The position numbers and the translations under genes are program-made. From Balaenoptera acutorostrata (lineage: Eukaryota > Chordata > Mammalia > Artiodactyla > Balaenopteridae): a stretch of 64,000 nucleotides of DNA. The stretch is from contig NC_080079.1 in assembly GCF_949987535.1 (NCBI RefSeq), forward strand, positions 49,587,000 to 49,650,999, read 5' to 3'. The notes under the pieces were generated by a model. The model saw nothing but the letters and a program-made list of their open reading frames with translations. It ran no database searches and was not told where the DNA came from. This document shows positions 13,336 through 24,474 of the stretch, in pieces; the stretch's first letter is position 1, and every line of letters begins with the position of its first letter.

Positions 13336-14830
13336 GGATTAGAGGGTAAGGAGGCCAGGAATGGAAGATTCCTCTGAGTTGTTGGAATGCCATGGCATTT
13401 TCCCTTCCACACCTGTTTCCCAGCCCTGGGGAGGAGAGGGGAGAGGGAAGGCAGTGCTTCTCCTCCTTCAAGACCTCTGCATGCGTAACAGGAACTTCAG
13501 GAGAATAATTTATAAGGCTTGATATGTGTCTCCAGCAATTTGGGGGGACACAAGGGCTTGGTGTCTGACCCATGCCCAAGCAATCGAAAGATGAAAGGAG
13601 ATGGCTGAAACAACATGCTTGGTGGGAGAGCAAAGAGGAAGAGGACTGCCCTGGACTGTAACTGCTGATACCCTTGGTAGGGGAAGGACGTGGAAGCCCT
13701 TCTTAGAGCCAAGTGGATCTACAGGTGGGGCACCATCTGGAACTGCCCTAAAACAAGCAGAAGGGACATGGACCCAAACAAAGAGAGCCTCAGAGCCTCA
13801 GCTCACAGACGGTGGACTGGGGAGAATCACGGAAAGGCACCCTCCTGTGGCTGATGAATGACCCGAAGGTGGTCCTTCCTCCATTTGAGAAGCCCCTCAT
13901 GGGGGCATAAAGCCAAGTCTACATTTTGGCCTCCAGTTACTCATTTGTCTGGCACCTTTATTCATGGTCCTGGAATGGGCCCATGGGAGGCAGGAACAGA
14001 GGGAGGGCATTGTAAACAACTGGCCAGTGGCAACATCACCCAGGCCATGGAGCTGCACTTGGAGATACCTCAAAAGGGAATTCTTAGGGAAACCATAAGA
14101 TTTTCTCAGGCAAACAGCCAGCTCAAAATATCTGCTGAAGCCAGAGAGCCCTGTGCTGGATTCCAGCTGCAAAGATGTCAGACACTGAGTCTGGAGGGTA
14201 GGATGTGGGTGTGAAGTTGGGTGAGAAAGGAGAAACTGATGTGCCCATTTCCCATGCCTATTTCCAGTCCAAAGCAGTCCTGGCCTCGAGACAGAGAAAG
14301 CCTAAGAGTTAGATAAGAAGTCAGAGGGAGTCTTACACTGAAATGGGACTGTTCTGGGTGCTCAAAGTTATAGACCTGCCCAAGATTTTATATTCAAGAA
14401 CCCAGGAAAAAAATGCATCTGGGCACTGAGTTTGAATGACACTGGAAAGAAACAAAGAAGTTGCCTTCTGTGTGCACCCTATTCTGTCCAGCTAATAAGA
14501 TGCAGTAAGATGGTGACATCTGAATTCTTGCTGTAAAGAACAGGGCTTGGCACAGACCAAGAGGACTGAATACATGAGGACTAAAAGGCATGCATCCAGC
14601 TCCTGTCTTAGAATTTGGCAGTGTTTGCAGTTCACTTTCTGCTGCATCATTATTTTACTGTTAATAAGCAGAGCTGGAAGTAGAAGGCAGGGCATTTATA
14701 GGCAAGGGTTTGTAGCAGGCTCACCTGCCAACTTAACAACTCTCCCATCAAAGCCTAAGGATTCTCTCTCTTTGTGGTGTGTGCAGGCAGAGTGGTGGGC
14801 TGGTCATTGCTCTGCAAACTGGTGAGCAGC
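13336..14830. other. Unassigned non-coding stretch
   Basis: Several chance ORFs of 60-120 codons overlap on both strands (for example 13274-13633 minus and 13858-14214 plus). None shows a motif or splice-bounded pattern. Confidence 0.45.
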
Positions 14831-14832
14831 CA

Positions 14833-14925
14833 ACTAATGGATCAATCAATTGATATTTATTGGGCATTGCCCATGTGCCAGGCTCAGGAACTAGGCATCT
14901 GGGAATCCAGAATGAGGTAAGTGCA
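14833..14925 (+). repeat. L2/MIR-class relic fragment
   Basis: 'gatatttattgggcattgcc' followed by 'catgtgccaggctcaggaac' is the widespread ancient motif 'tattgagcacctactatgtgccaggcactg'. Confidence 0.55.
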
Positions 14926-14929
14926 TGTC

Positions 14930-16855
14930 CTTCTGCTTTCTAAATAAAATAGTGTTCAGCCTCTACTGGGAATTTTATTGGCCTTGTACTTTCCACAATA
15001 TATTTTTATAGAGTCTTTTATGTGAAGTGTCTCAAAGCTGAGCAGAGAGAAAGAAACACACAGACAAGCTCACAGTCCTCATCGACTCACACTTGATGGT
15101 GCTGGGTGTGAAGAACACCATCCAAAAATAAACGGGCTGCAAAGCAGAGGCCTGTACCAGGATGGAGCCGTGGAAGCGTAGTGCTGCTGAAATGATTCTT
15201 CTTTTTTTTTTTTGGTCAGCGTTTCTTGTTCTTAGTGATTTGCTCTCCCCTGGCCCCAAGCCAGGTTTGGAAAACTCTGAACTTAATCATGGGCCTTAGG
15301 GGCTGTGAAGAAATGACTTTGGGTCCTGAGGTCCTGGGAACAAGCTGTCCACTAGGGTCTTGGAGGCCCTCAAGGGACTCTGTGATTGTGTCTGGAGACA
15401 CACAGCTTGGGATGAGGGGCCATTTGGGCAGTAAATTCTTACACTTGAAAGGAGCAGATGGGTCTCAGCTCAGTGGAGAGCAGAGGTATGTCTGGCTCTC
15501 AGGGTCCATCCTGAGGGAGTCTGGGTGCTCAGACCAGGGTCAGGAATGCAGACTGTGAGATTCCAGAATCCGCATCACCTCTGTGCTGGTCACTGCTGCT
15601 ACCCCAGTTGAGCTTCCCCAGGGATCCGCAGTGAGCCTGGGACCAAGTAGGACAAGAGAAGGTGGTGTCTGGGGGGCAGCAGGGAGGGGACAACCAAGCT
15701 ACTCTTCAGTCAGGCTAGAAAGGGGACCTTTCAGTAGCAGATCAGGGACTTAAGGCCTGCAAGACTCCTTGCACTGCTGGTAATGGCAAGTCATAGGGAT
15801 TTGAAAAGGCCTCCAAAGAATGGAAGAAATTTTGATAAAGAACTAACCTTTATAATTCTTCCAATTTTTCACTGGTGAAAACAGAAGCAGCCTTCTGGGT
15901 CGGTGGCCACTGGGAATATGATGTGGTTTAACAGTAAGTTGAGGGACATGATGAGACCTCGGGGTTCTCTCCCACCAAGTATTCATTCAGTCTCCATTTA
16001 GCGATTTCCTGATGCCGTGGGTGAAAATTCTGTGTGTGTGTCCCCATGACAGCCATCTACGTAGGAACACAACAATAGAACATTCTGATTCATTCGTGCT
16101 GCTCAGATTTGTGAAATAGTGATGGCATGCAAAGTTCTGACATTAGACGCTATGAGAAACAACAGGCATCCCCTTAAAGGGGGCCCATCTTTAAGGAGGA
16201 ACTCTACCTTGGGACGGGAGGGAGCCTTGGCTGCTGAGGAAAGGCAGGGCCTCTGGTGGAGAGAAGGCATCTGCTGTCAGTGACTCATGGAGCAGGAAGC
16301 TGACCTCTCCACGCCTGGACAGAGGGTGACTGTTTTGGCTCAGTCCCAGCTCAGCTCAAGGATATGGCTCTCCTGGATCAGGCTGTGGGCTAAGTGAGGC
16401 AGGTCTCATCATGCCTTTAAAGGAACTGGATCCACCGGAGTGGCTCTGGTCAGGACCAAACGGAGAGAGGTGCGCTTGTTAAGATAAAAAGATTCTGGCC
16501 TCCTGTATTGAGGCAATGTCTACACGCTGAATTCCCCCTACACTGACCACCCTAGATGAAACTGTCTCACCCGACCTAGCAGCTAACTGACCTCACGTTC
16601 TGGCACAGTCTAGTGACTCCTTCTGTAATCGTCTATCCTGTCCAAAGTGCCCAAACACTACCTGCCCCTTTCTGACACTGCAAACCAGTCCTCTACCCCG
16701 GCCCCTCTCCAACTCAGTAGGGAGTTGAGGGGGCAGGTGTGAACCAGGCCATCACCCCTAGGGAACACAGTACTCAGTGGTTCAAGATGTGGGCATGGCT
16801 CAGAGAGTTGCTGGCATTATGAGCCTGGCTTGGGACCAGGCACCACAAGGGATCC
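14930..16855. other. Unassigned non-coding stretch upstream of the CpG island
   Basis: A short T run lies near 15200. No repeat family or exon is recognised. Base composition rises in G+C towards the CpG island, as expected of promoter-flanking sequence. Confidence 0.4.
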
Positions 16856-16857
16856 AC

Positions 16858-17190
16858 CACCGGGTCCGCGGTAACTGCTGCAGTGCTTCCGGAGGCCAGC
16901 AGGGGGAGGCACTGCCGACCCCAGCCTGTTTGCAGAGGGCGCCGGCGCAGGGCGCGGCTCCAGTGCGCAGGCTCATGGGAGCCTCCAGGATTGGATGGCA
17001 CCGATCTCGCAGGGCCGGCGGGCTCCCGCGGGAACCCGACTGGCAAGTGGGCTGGGGGCAGGTGTGTCGGTTGGAGCCAAGCTGGGCCGGCGGGGCAGGT
17101 CCAGGTGAGGAAAGATGGCGGGGCCCCGGCGGGACGTGGGGGAGGGTAGAGGGGGCTGCTGCGGTGGGGCGTGAGAGGGCAGGCTTGGGC
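16858..17190 (+). promoter_or_regulatory. CpG island, likely promoter of the + strand gene
   Basis: By eye there are about 27 CpG dinucleotides in roughly 320 bases, against almost none in the neighbouring kilobases. It includes 'gcgccggcgcagggcgcgg' and 'gccggcggg' clusters. 'aaagatggcgg' at 17111-17121 fits the YY1 consensus, which in mammals often lies at transcription starts or over the first ATG. Methylated CpG decays, so this stretch has probably been kept unmethylated in the germ line. Direction is inferred from the putative first coding exon; bidirectional activity is possible. Confidence 0.6.
17115..17145 (+). CDS. Putative first coding exon of an unrecognised gene
   Basis: ATG at 17115 has a strong Kozak context (A at -3, G at +4: aaagATGG) and reads MAGPRRDVGE plus one extra base before a GT at 17146 (GAGG/GTAGAG). 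The extra base means the next exon must supply two bases, which the strong exon at 29063 does (GC, giving a Gly codon). It lies in the CpG island and overlaps a YY1-like site, as in many mammalian housekeeping or testis genes. Against it: the exon is tiny, the donor is only average, and an alternative donor (CAG/GTGAGG at 17105) lies just upstream and could end a non-coding first exon instead. Product unknown. Confidence 0.4.
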
Positions 17191-17199
17191 CCACCCAAT

Positions 17200-17622
17200 G
17201 GCCTTGAGAGGAAGATGCCTTGATGCCCACTGAAGGAGTGGACTGTGTCTCCAGCTACCACAGGGAGGCCTCCTGGGCTGGATTCGGGCGGGCCCTGGGC
17301 AAAGTGAGGCCGGAGTCCGCTGAAGCCTTGCGGGGAGACAGCCTGGGCAGTGTGATGCCCAGCTGTGCTGTGACATGTGTCATGGGTCCTGTGTGTCACA
17401 GGTTTGGGACAGGAAACACTGGCTCTGTGGTAAAGAAGGCCTTGAACTCTTGCTGAGGACTGTGGAACCGCTGTGATTGGTAAGAAGCCATAATCAGGTA
17501 CTAAGACACAGTCTCTGCTGCCTGGGCTGGGGAGGTTTGGAGGCCGAGAGCTCCATTCTCACTCAAGGACAGTGAGGGCTGAAGGGCCTAGAGAGAAACA
17601 GAGCAGTAATTCATGATTAATT
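17200..17622. other. Unassigned stretch downstream of the CpG island
   Basis: Still fairly G+C-rich, with no recognised repeat or exon. Probably the start of intron 1 if the gene model holds. Confidence 0.4.
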
Positions 17623-17624
17623 CC

Positions 17625-17745
17625 ACAGCTATTTTTGAACACCTCCTGTGTGCTAGGACTGTTCTAGATGGGCAGGGCCCCTGCCTTCATGGAATTATAT
17701 CCCAGGTGGGAGAGAGCCTGTCAAGGCTGAGTCCTGGGATTTTGC
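17625..17745 (+). repeat. Ancient LINE-type relic, left part
   Basis: 'cctcctgtgtgctaggactg' and 'ctgccttcatggaattatat' follow the old motif 'tgtgccaggcactgttctag...cctgccctcatggagctta'. It appears to continue after an L1 insertion at 18095. I do not name the family with certainty (L2/CR1-like). Confidence 0.45.
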
Positions 17746-17864
17746 CTTGCCTACTTTTGCCTTGCTTTTTGATGAGATGGGGAAAACTGTAGGTGAGAGG
17801 TAGGTTTCATTTTCGGAATGGTTGGAATCAAAAATTGTTTTAGACATATTATGTTGAGATGCCT

Positions 17865-18095
17865 AGTAGGTTTTCTCCCAACATGCAGCATATGAACAAT
17901 ATACTTGGAAAAAATTTTACACTAAACTCCATACACCCACCACCTAGACCCTACCATTAATATTTAGCTACACTTGTTTTTTCACATGCCTGTTCATCTC
18001 ACCATCCCTCTCTCCATCTGTTAATCACCTGGTATATATATATTTTTTATTGTGGTAAAATACACATAACATAAATTACCTAGTAGATTTTTAAG
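17865..18095 (-). mobile_element. L1 3'-region fragment
   Basis: 'tttttattgtggtaaaatac' followed by 'acataacataaattacctag' and upstream 'actccatacacccaccacct' match the reverse complement of an L1 3' UTR (L1M-type). It interrupts an older repeat. Confidence 0.6.
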
Positions 18096-18955
18096 TTAAG
18101 ATGTCATATAGGCCATTGGAAATTTGAGTCTGAAGCCCTAGGGGATGTTAGGGCTAGAATTGGTCTTTGGAATCATCACCGCATAGGTGGTATTTAAACT
18201 AAAGGACTAGGTGAAACCACCTAGGTTGAGAGCGTACATAGAGAAGAGTAAGGAAGCCAAAAAAGAGGGAGGTGGTGGCCAACCATGGTGAATGCTACTG
18301 TGCAAGATAGTTTGGCAATTAGGAGGATTTTAATCATTTTAACAAGAACAACTTTAGTGGAGTAGAGGGGCCTTAAGGTCAAGTGGAATTTTGTTTTTAA
18401 GATGGAGGAAACTAGAATATATTTATATGCCAGTGGGATTGAACTCATAGAAAGGGAGAAATGATGCAGATGAGGGGAACACTGCAGGGGAGGTATGTAA
18501 ACACCTGAGAGGGGAGGAGACTCCAGAGTAGGTGAGCAGTTGGCTTTGAAGTGAACAGGAACACATATTCCGTTGTATCTAGAGGGAAAGCCGAGACAAA
18601 TGCAGATGCGGACAGGTGGTCAGAGGCATCATCTGTCTGTGAAGGCAGTCACTGGCTGAGAGCAAGGGCAGCAGGGGAAAGGAGAAGAGGTGTTAGGAGA
18701 CACATGTGACATAGTCCTTCTGGAGAACGGGAAAGTGAACTAAGTACAGAAATGGAATTGGATTGCTAGGCAGTGCTGAGTGCCCGTTTGAGATGTGTAG
18801 TCGTGAAAGAGTGGGATCAAGCTAGTGGGGTTGTGTGGCTTCCCATGGATGGGAAGGGTGTTGAGAAGTTTAGGCGCGGTAATACATGGAAAACATTTAA
18901 TACAGTGGCAAGCACATGATGAATGTTACCTGTTTGAATTCTTACTTTGTTTTTC
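18096..18955 (+). repeat. Ancient interspersed repeat, right part
   Basis: 'gaatcatcaccgcataggtg' followed by 'gtatttaaactaaaggacta' and 'cacctaggttgagagcgtac' resemble a widespread ancient mammalian repeat that I recognise by pattern but cannot name. The end (18880-18950) has a MIR/L2-type tail. Confidence 0.45.
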
Positions 18956-19382
18956 TTTTGTTTATACAAATGTGACTGAGGAAGGCTGACATTTACCTCC
19001 TGAGAGGATCTTCTCCTGTGACATGTTCTCCAATCACACCAAAGTCCACCGCAGTTTGCAGCTACTTGGAAGTCTGGCTCCCAGTGTGGTTACATTTATA
19101 CAGCTTGATAATTGAGTATGTTTGCTAAAAAGAGACAAACTATAGCAAATAGAGCTTTCCATTTTCAGACTAACTCATAGTCTTGGACTGGAGGGGCTGG
19201 GGGTTTGTCACAGTGGCAGTTCTTATAAGTTTTCATGAATATCTTTTATTACTGCATGTCTTATCGGATCTGATGTAATGGCAATCTACAGAATCTATGG
19301 ATCTCAGATCACCAGGGGAAATTTTCAGTTTCGTGGGTTGTAATTTCTCCGTGACCGCTTGGGCTGTATTATGATACAAATA
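18956..19382. other. Unassigned non-coding stretch
   Basis: No repeat family, exon or RNA gene is recognised here. Confidence 0.4.
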
Positions 19383-19384
19383 AT

Positions 19385-19590
19385 AATAATGGCTGACATT
19401 GACAGGTCTTAAAAGTACCAGGCACTGTCATAAGCACATTATATGCATAATCTTGTTTAACTGTCATCTCAACTCAGTGAGGCAGGTACTATTATTATCT
19501 CTATTTTTCAGATGCAAAAATAGGCTCCAAGGGGTTAAGTAACTTGCCCAAGGTACACATGGTCTGATCTCCAGTTTCTGCTGCATACTT
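19385..19590 (-). repeat. MIR SINE relic, well preserved
   Basis: 'taccaggcactgtcataagc', 'ggcaggtactattattatct' and 'ttaagtaacttgcccaaggt' match MIR in reverse complement over nearly full length. Confidence 0.85.
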
Positions 19591-19621
19591 CAACTTTTTT
19601 TTTTAAAGACCTTGGCCATCA

Positions 19622-19870
19622 CTCATCTACACTGTAGTGGAGTAGGCAAGATAATGGACTGAAGCAGATTGCCTGGGTTCAAAAACTGCCACATACTAGC
19701 TCTGTGACTTTGGACAAATTATTTAACCTCTGTGTGCCTTTGTTTCTTTATCCATGAAATGGGAATAATAATTGTACCTGATGATAGGGTTCTTGTGAGG
19801 ATCACATGAATTAATATACTTAATAAGCCTAAATTAATGCCTGGTTATGTAAATGCTGCACTACCACCTA
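19622..19870 (+). repeat. MIR SINE relic, well preserved
   Basis: 'gattgcctgggttcaaaaac', 'tagctctgtgactttggac' and 'tttctttatccatgaaatgg' match sense MIR nearly end to end. It lies about 30 bases from the preceding antisense MIR. Confidence 0.85.
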
Positions 19871-19874
19871 CCCG

Positions 19875-20440
19875 GTAGTGCAGCCATGGTGGTATGTGTA
19901 CTGATTGATTGACTCCCCTAAAATCATTCTCTAAGGTTCCTACTACTGGTCTAGGTTGAGTTTGGGAATACTCCTAACTCGGGGATCATCTTTGTTTCCT
20001 CTGATTTTATTATCTCTCTGAGGGAAGCAAACATACCAATTTGCTTCTAGGTGCAGAAAACAACTTGGATTTCATTCAGATTCATCTGACCAGTGATGTT
20101 CATTTAATTTGTCCTGGCATTGCAGTACCACTTAAAGGGAAATAAGGCTTGGGGAGTAATGTGATTCCATTTTGCCCTTGCCAGATCAGCAGCCTATTAG
20201 AGGGATTTGGTTAGAAAGGCCAATGGGCTATATAACCAGTGCTGGGCACAGTGTATGGTAAATGATGTGGGTCAAGGGGCTGCACATGAATGTGTTCTGA
20301 AATGATCTGTAAAATTGAGACCTGCTGTGATGTGTTGCTTCAGTTACTAAAAGCAACTGAGCAGCCTTGGCATGGGAGGCCAGTGAAAGTTCTAAAAGAT
20401 GTTTTCTGGTAGACAGCAGGTAGACTAAATGCATGGTATA
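19875..20440. other. Unassigned non-coding stretch
   Basis: No repeat family, exon-like segment or RNA gene is recognised here. Confidence 0.4.
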
Positions 20441-20442
20441 AA

Positions 20443-20605
20443 GTAAGGGTTCCTAATGGGTCTGTGTCAGGATAATCAGGAGAGTTTTATGAAGCTTTGC
20501 AAAATGATAGGCTTCATATTCACAGATTCTGAATCAGTAAGTCATGATGGGGTTCTGGAATCAATCTATTTTTTAAGAGCTCCCTGAATGACTCAAATGT
20601 GTACT
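20443..20605 (+). mobile_element. MER5A-like DNA transposon relic
   Basis: 'agggttcctaatgggtctgt', 'cacagattctgaatcagtaa' and 'gatggggttctggaatcaat' follow MER5A order. Confidence 0.6.
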
Positions 20606-20634
20606 TAGCATGGGATATCATTAATGCAAATCAG

Positions 20635-20820
20635 TGCTTTTCAGTCCTGTGTTTTAAAATCACTGTTCAGTTAGCTTTTTAAAAAATACTGATGCTCTGG
20701 ACTCACCCCAGGGTTTCTGAGTCAATTGGCTTGGGCAAATTCTGGACATTTGGTATTGGTATTTTAAAAAAATCTTCTTATGTAATTAACCTGCAACCAG
20801 GTTTGAGAATCGCTGGTGTA
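20635..20820 (+). mobile_element. MER5-like DNA transposon relic
   Basis: 'atactgatgctctggactca' with 'ccccagggtttctgagtcaa' and 'aggtttgagaatcgctggtg' fit a MER5-family end. It is the second of two adjacent copies. Confidence 0.6.
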
Positions 20821-20821
20821 A

Positions 20822-21033
20822 ATAATCAGCTAGATTTCCCTCCATAGTTTAGTTACTCCTAGATTGAACATAGACATAGCTTCAGGTATCATCTTATCAG
20901 GAGAGTAAAAAAATTAGTATTTCTAAAGTTTCCCAACGCAGATGTTCAATTTAATAATCAGGTAACAAAGATATGAATTGATGATTGAATTAGCGTTTAT
21001 CACTGGGCAATGAAGATTTCATCAGGTTTTCCC
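20822..21033. other. Unassigned non-coding stretch
   Basis: No feature is recognised here. Confidence 0.4.
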
Positions 21034-21034
21034 T

Positions 21035-21565
21035 GGGGAGGAGAATTAACATTTACTGAGACCTTTATGTGTAATCTCAATCTTTTTTTTTTTTTAAACT
21101 TTATTTATTTATTTATTTTTGGCTGTGTTGGGTCTTCATTGCTGCACGCGGGCTTTCCCTAGTTGCAGGGAGCAGGGGCTACTCTTAGTTGCGGTGAGCA
21201 GCTTCTTACTGTGGTGGCTTCTCTTGTTGTGGAGCACGGGCTCTAGGCGCACGGGCTTCAGTAGTTGCAGCACGCAGGCTCAGTAGTTGTGGCTCGCGGG
21301 CTCTAGAGCACAGGCTCAGTAGTTGTGGCACACGGGCTTAGTTGCTCCACAGCATGTGGGATCTTCCCGGATCAGGGAACGAACCTGTGTCCCCTGCATT
21401 GGCAGGCGGATTCTCAACCACTGTGCCACCAGGGAAGCCCCTGTAATCTCAATCTTACAACAACTCTGGGGGGTGTGTATTATTCCCATTTTGTAGGTGA
21501 GAATTTGGGGGCTAAGGGAGGTTAAGTAACTTACCCAAGATTTACACCCGGATGTGTACAGCTCC
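21035..21565 (-). repeat. MIR SINE split by a CHR-2 SINE
   Basis: The left part (21035-21084, 'taacatttactgagaccttt') and the right part (21457-21565, 'tattcccattttgtaggtga', 'ggttaagtaacttacccaag') join into one reverse-complement MIR once the inserted SINE and one copy of the target duplication are removed. Confidence 0.75.
21085..21441 (-). mobile_element. CHR-2-type SINE with target-site duplication
   Basis: Reverse-oriented SINE: T-rich start, 'tggctgtgttgggtcttcat', end 'tgccaccagggaagcccc'. The 15-base direct repeat 'tgtaatctcaatctt' at 21070-21084 and 21442-21456 is the target-site duplication, so it is a typical L1-mobilised insertion. Confidence 0.9.
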
Positions 21566-21584
21566 ATAGTCTAGGTTCCATTTC

Positions 21585-21765
21585 CTCAATGATTCTTAAC
21601 TTTACACAATTGGATTACCTGGGGAACTTTAATGATCAATTCTTGGATCCCATACTCAGAGATTCTGATTTCATTGATTTGGTATAGCCAGGAATCGAGA
21701 TTTTGCAAAGCTGTCTATCCAGATAATTCTAATGTGCAGCTGAAATTGATAGTCTCTGCATTATA
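21585..21765 (+). mobile_element. MER5A-like DNA transposon relic
   Basis: 'tcaatgattcttaactttac', 'catactcagagattctgatt' and 'gataattctaatgtgcagct' follow MER5A. Confidence 0.6.
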
Positions 21766-21879
21766 CCATGTAGCCTTCTGGTGGTCTAATCATTTTCCTT
21801 TACACCAGTAGGTTGTCCCTCTGTAGAGTGCTGTGACTGGGTTCCTTGCCTACATACATTCACATATCTTAGTGTCCTT

Positions 21880-22095
21880 TCTGCTCCTTCCTGCCTCTTA
21901 ATAAATACGTATTGAGTGCCCAGTTTGTGCCATTTTTCTTGGTGCTGAGATGACACAGTGGTAACAAGACAGACCAAGTCACCAGCCTCATGGTACTTAT
22001 ACTGAGGGAGATACACAGTAAACATATGAGCAGATAAATTTTGACTTACATACGTAAGCAAACTTTAAGGTAATGCAAAGTGCTTTTAAGAAAAA
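21880..22095 (+). repeat. Ancient LINE-type relic
   Basis: 'acgtattgagtgcccagttt' followed by 'tgacacagtggtaacaagac' and 'gcctcatggtacttatactg' follow the old mammalian repeat motif seen also at 17625 and 60370. Confidence 0.5.
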
Positions 22096-22109
22096 TAAAA
22101 CAAGGTAAT

Positions 22110-22570
22110 GAGTAGAGTGATCCTAACAGCAATGATGAGCATTCCAGTTGCTTCACATCGTTGCCAGAACTACTTTGTATTGTTTTGTGTGTGTATGTTT
22201 TATTTTAGACATTCTAATAGGTATGAAGTGGTATCTTATTATTGTTTTTTTTTTGCATTTTTCTGTTGACCAGTGGTGTTGAACATCTTTTCATATGTTT
22301 ATATACCATCTGTATTTTTTCTTTATAAAGTGTCTGTTGAAATTTTTCGCCCATTAAAAAAAAATTGGGTTGATTTTCTTCTTTTTGAGTTGTAAAGGTC
22401 TTTATATGTTTAGGATATAAGTCCTTTTTCAGATATGTGTTTTCTCCCAGTCATGATTTTTCTTTGTATTATTTTTTAATGATATATTTTGAGGAACAGA
22501 AGTTTTTAATGTTTATGAGTCCAATTAGCAAGTTTTCTTTTGTGGTTTATGCTCTTAATGTCCTGAGACA
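22110..22570 (-). mobile_element. Old L1 fragment
   Basis: 'attctaataggtatgaagtg', 'gtgttgaacatcttttcata' and 'ggatataagtcctttttcag' are the reverse complement of the L1 ORF2 3' region. Confidence 0.8.
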
Positions 22571-22574
22571 TATA

Positions 22575-24472
22575 TTCTCTCACTGTTTGGGAAGCTGGAA
22601 GTACGAAATCAAGGTGTCAGCAGGGCCATGCTCTCTCTGAGGGTTCTTGTGGAGCACCTGTTTTTCCTCTCCCTCTATTTTGATGGTTGCTGCCAATCCT
22701 TGGCAGCACAATTCAGTTGGTTGACACCATTCAAATCAAAGCAGTCTTCCCTCCACCCGCAAAAGTCATGTCCTTACCATATACAAAATACATTTGCTCC
22801 ATCTCAACATCCTCAAGAGGCTTGACCTATTCCAGCATCAACTATGAGTCTAAAGTCTCATCAAAATTTCATCAACTCAGAATGTCCCAAATCTTATCTT
22901 ATAAATCATCCAAATCAGATATTTGTGAGACTCTGAGTATGGTCTATACTGGGGCAGAATTCATCTCCATTTGTTTATCTTGAAACCTAGAAGACAATGG
23001 TGTTATAGGCATAGGTTAGACATTCTCATTCCAGAAGGGAGAAAACAGAAGGGGAAAAAAGGTTCACAGGTCCCAAGTGAGTCCACACAGCAGGGCCAGT
23101 TTCATTAGGTTTCAAGGCCTGGGCATAATTCTCTGGCTTGATCCACCCTCTGGGCCCATGGAGGCCCTGTGGGCCTCTGAGCTGCCCTCAGTGAAGTCGA
23201 CTTAACTGACCTTGGCCTGCAGCAGCAGATGAGATGCACCCTCTGGATGGCCTGTTTCCTGATTGCAGAATACAAAAAGTCTGACAGCCTTCCTACATTT
23301 CATTCTCCTACATTTCATGTCCTCTTTGTTCCAGGCTAGCAGTGTTTCTGCTGGGAGGGATGGCTGGATCCATGAGTCTTACACCTAATCTCTCTGGTGA
23401 AAGGTTGTCCAGCTGCTTCTTTAGTCCTGTTTCCAGAGCATGATATCTTGGACAGGTTGAGAATTTTACAGATCATCAAGTGTTGGTTCCTTTTTGCTTA
23501 ATAATTTCTTCCTCAATTGATCTCTTTCCTCTTGCATTTTACTCTAAGCTGCAAGGAGAAACTGTGGTCACATCTTTCACACTTGGCTTAGGAATCTCCT
23601 CAGCTAAACATCCAAGTCATTACTTACAAGTTTTACTTTCCACCCAATGGCAGAACACAGTTTAGCCAAGTTTCTGCCACTTAGTAACAAGGATCACTTT
23701 TCTTCCAGTGTCCAATAATATGTTCACCATTTCCTTTTAAAGTCCTCACCAGAAGAACCTTTTCAAGTTTGCATTTCTAGCAACAGTCTGTTCTTGACGA
23801 TACATGTAATTCTCTAAGCATTCTCTATGCTTTTTCTAAAATTCCCCTCTTTTCTTTCTGACTGCTCACCAGAATTGCCTTTAACATTTGTATTTATACC
23901 AATAGTTTTTTTAAGGCAATCTAAGCTTTTTCTATTATGTGCCTCAAAACTCTTCCAGCTTCTACCCATTACCTGATTCCAAAGCCACTTCCACATTTTT
24001 TAGGTAATTATTACAACAGCACCACACTTTCTGGTACCAGAATATGTATTAGTTTCCTAGGTTTGCCATAATAAAGTACTACAAACTGGATGACTTTTAA
24101 AAAGGAGAAATGTATTCATTCACATTTCTGGAGGCAAAATTCTGAAATTAAGGTGCCAGCAAGGCCATACTGTCTCTGAAGTCTCTATGGAAGGATCTTT
24201 CCTTGCCTCTCTCTGACTTTTAGTGGTTGCCAGTAATCTTTGGTGTTCCTTGGCTTATAGACATATGACTGCAATTTTTGCCTCTGTTATCACATGGATT
24301 TCTTCCTCTGTGTCTGTGTCCAGATTTCCCTTGTCTTATAAGGACATCAGTCATTGGCTTAGGAACTCATCTTCACTTGATTATACCTGGAAATACCCTA
24401 TAAATTTACATTCACAGGTACTGGGGGTTAGGACTTTAAAATATTTTTGGGGGGATGCAGTCACATAGGAGA
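22575..24472 (-). mobile_element. Degenerate MaLR (MLT1-type) provirus, antisense
   Basis: An old endogenous retrovirus-like element lies in reverse. LTR sequence at the right (24046-24472: 'gtattagtttcctaggtttg', 'ctgggggttaggactttaaa') is followed leftward by a primer-site region ('ttctggtaccagaa') and a MaLR-like internal region with 'ctgattccaaagccacttcc'. The left LTR is partial (22575-22700: 'gaaatcaaggtgtcagcagg'). The internal part has no long ORF, only short broken frames, so it is inactive. Exact left boundary uncertain because an L1 fragment abuts it. Confidence 0.65.
24046..24472 (-). repeat. LTR of the MaLR element (element 5' side)
   Basis: The most complete LTR: 'cataataaagtactacaaac' at one end, 'cttataaggacatcagtcat' in the middle and 'gtactgggggttaggacttt' near the other, all in MLT1 order in reverse complement. 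Confidence 0.65.
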
Positions 24473-24474
24473 AA

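Noticed and set aside
16774..17399. Long minus-strand ORFs of about 200 codons across the CpG island
   Set aside because: G+C-rich sequence has few stops by composition. The peptides are Pro/Ala/Arg/Ser-rich without motifs, and both frames overlap each other.
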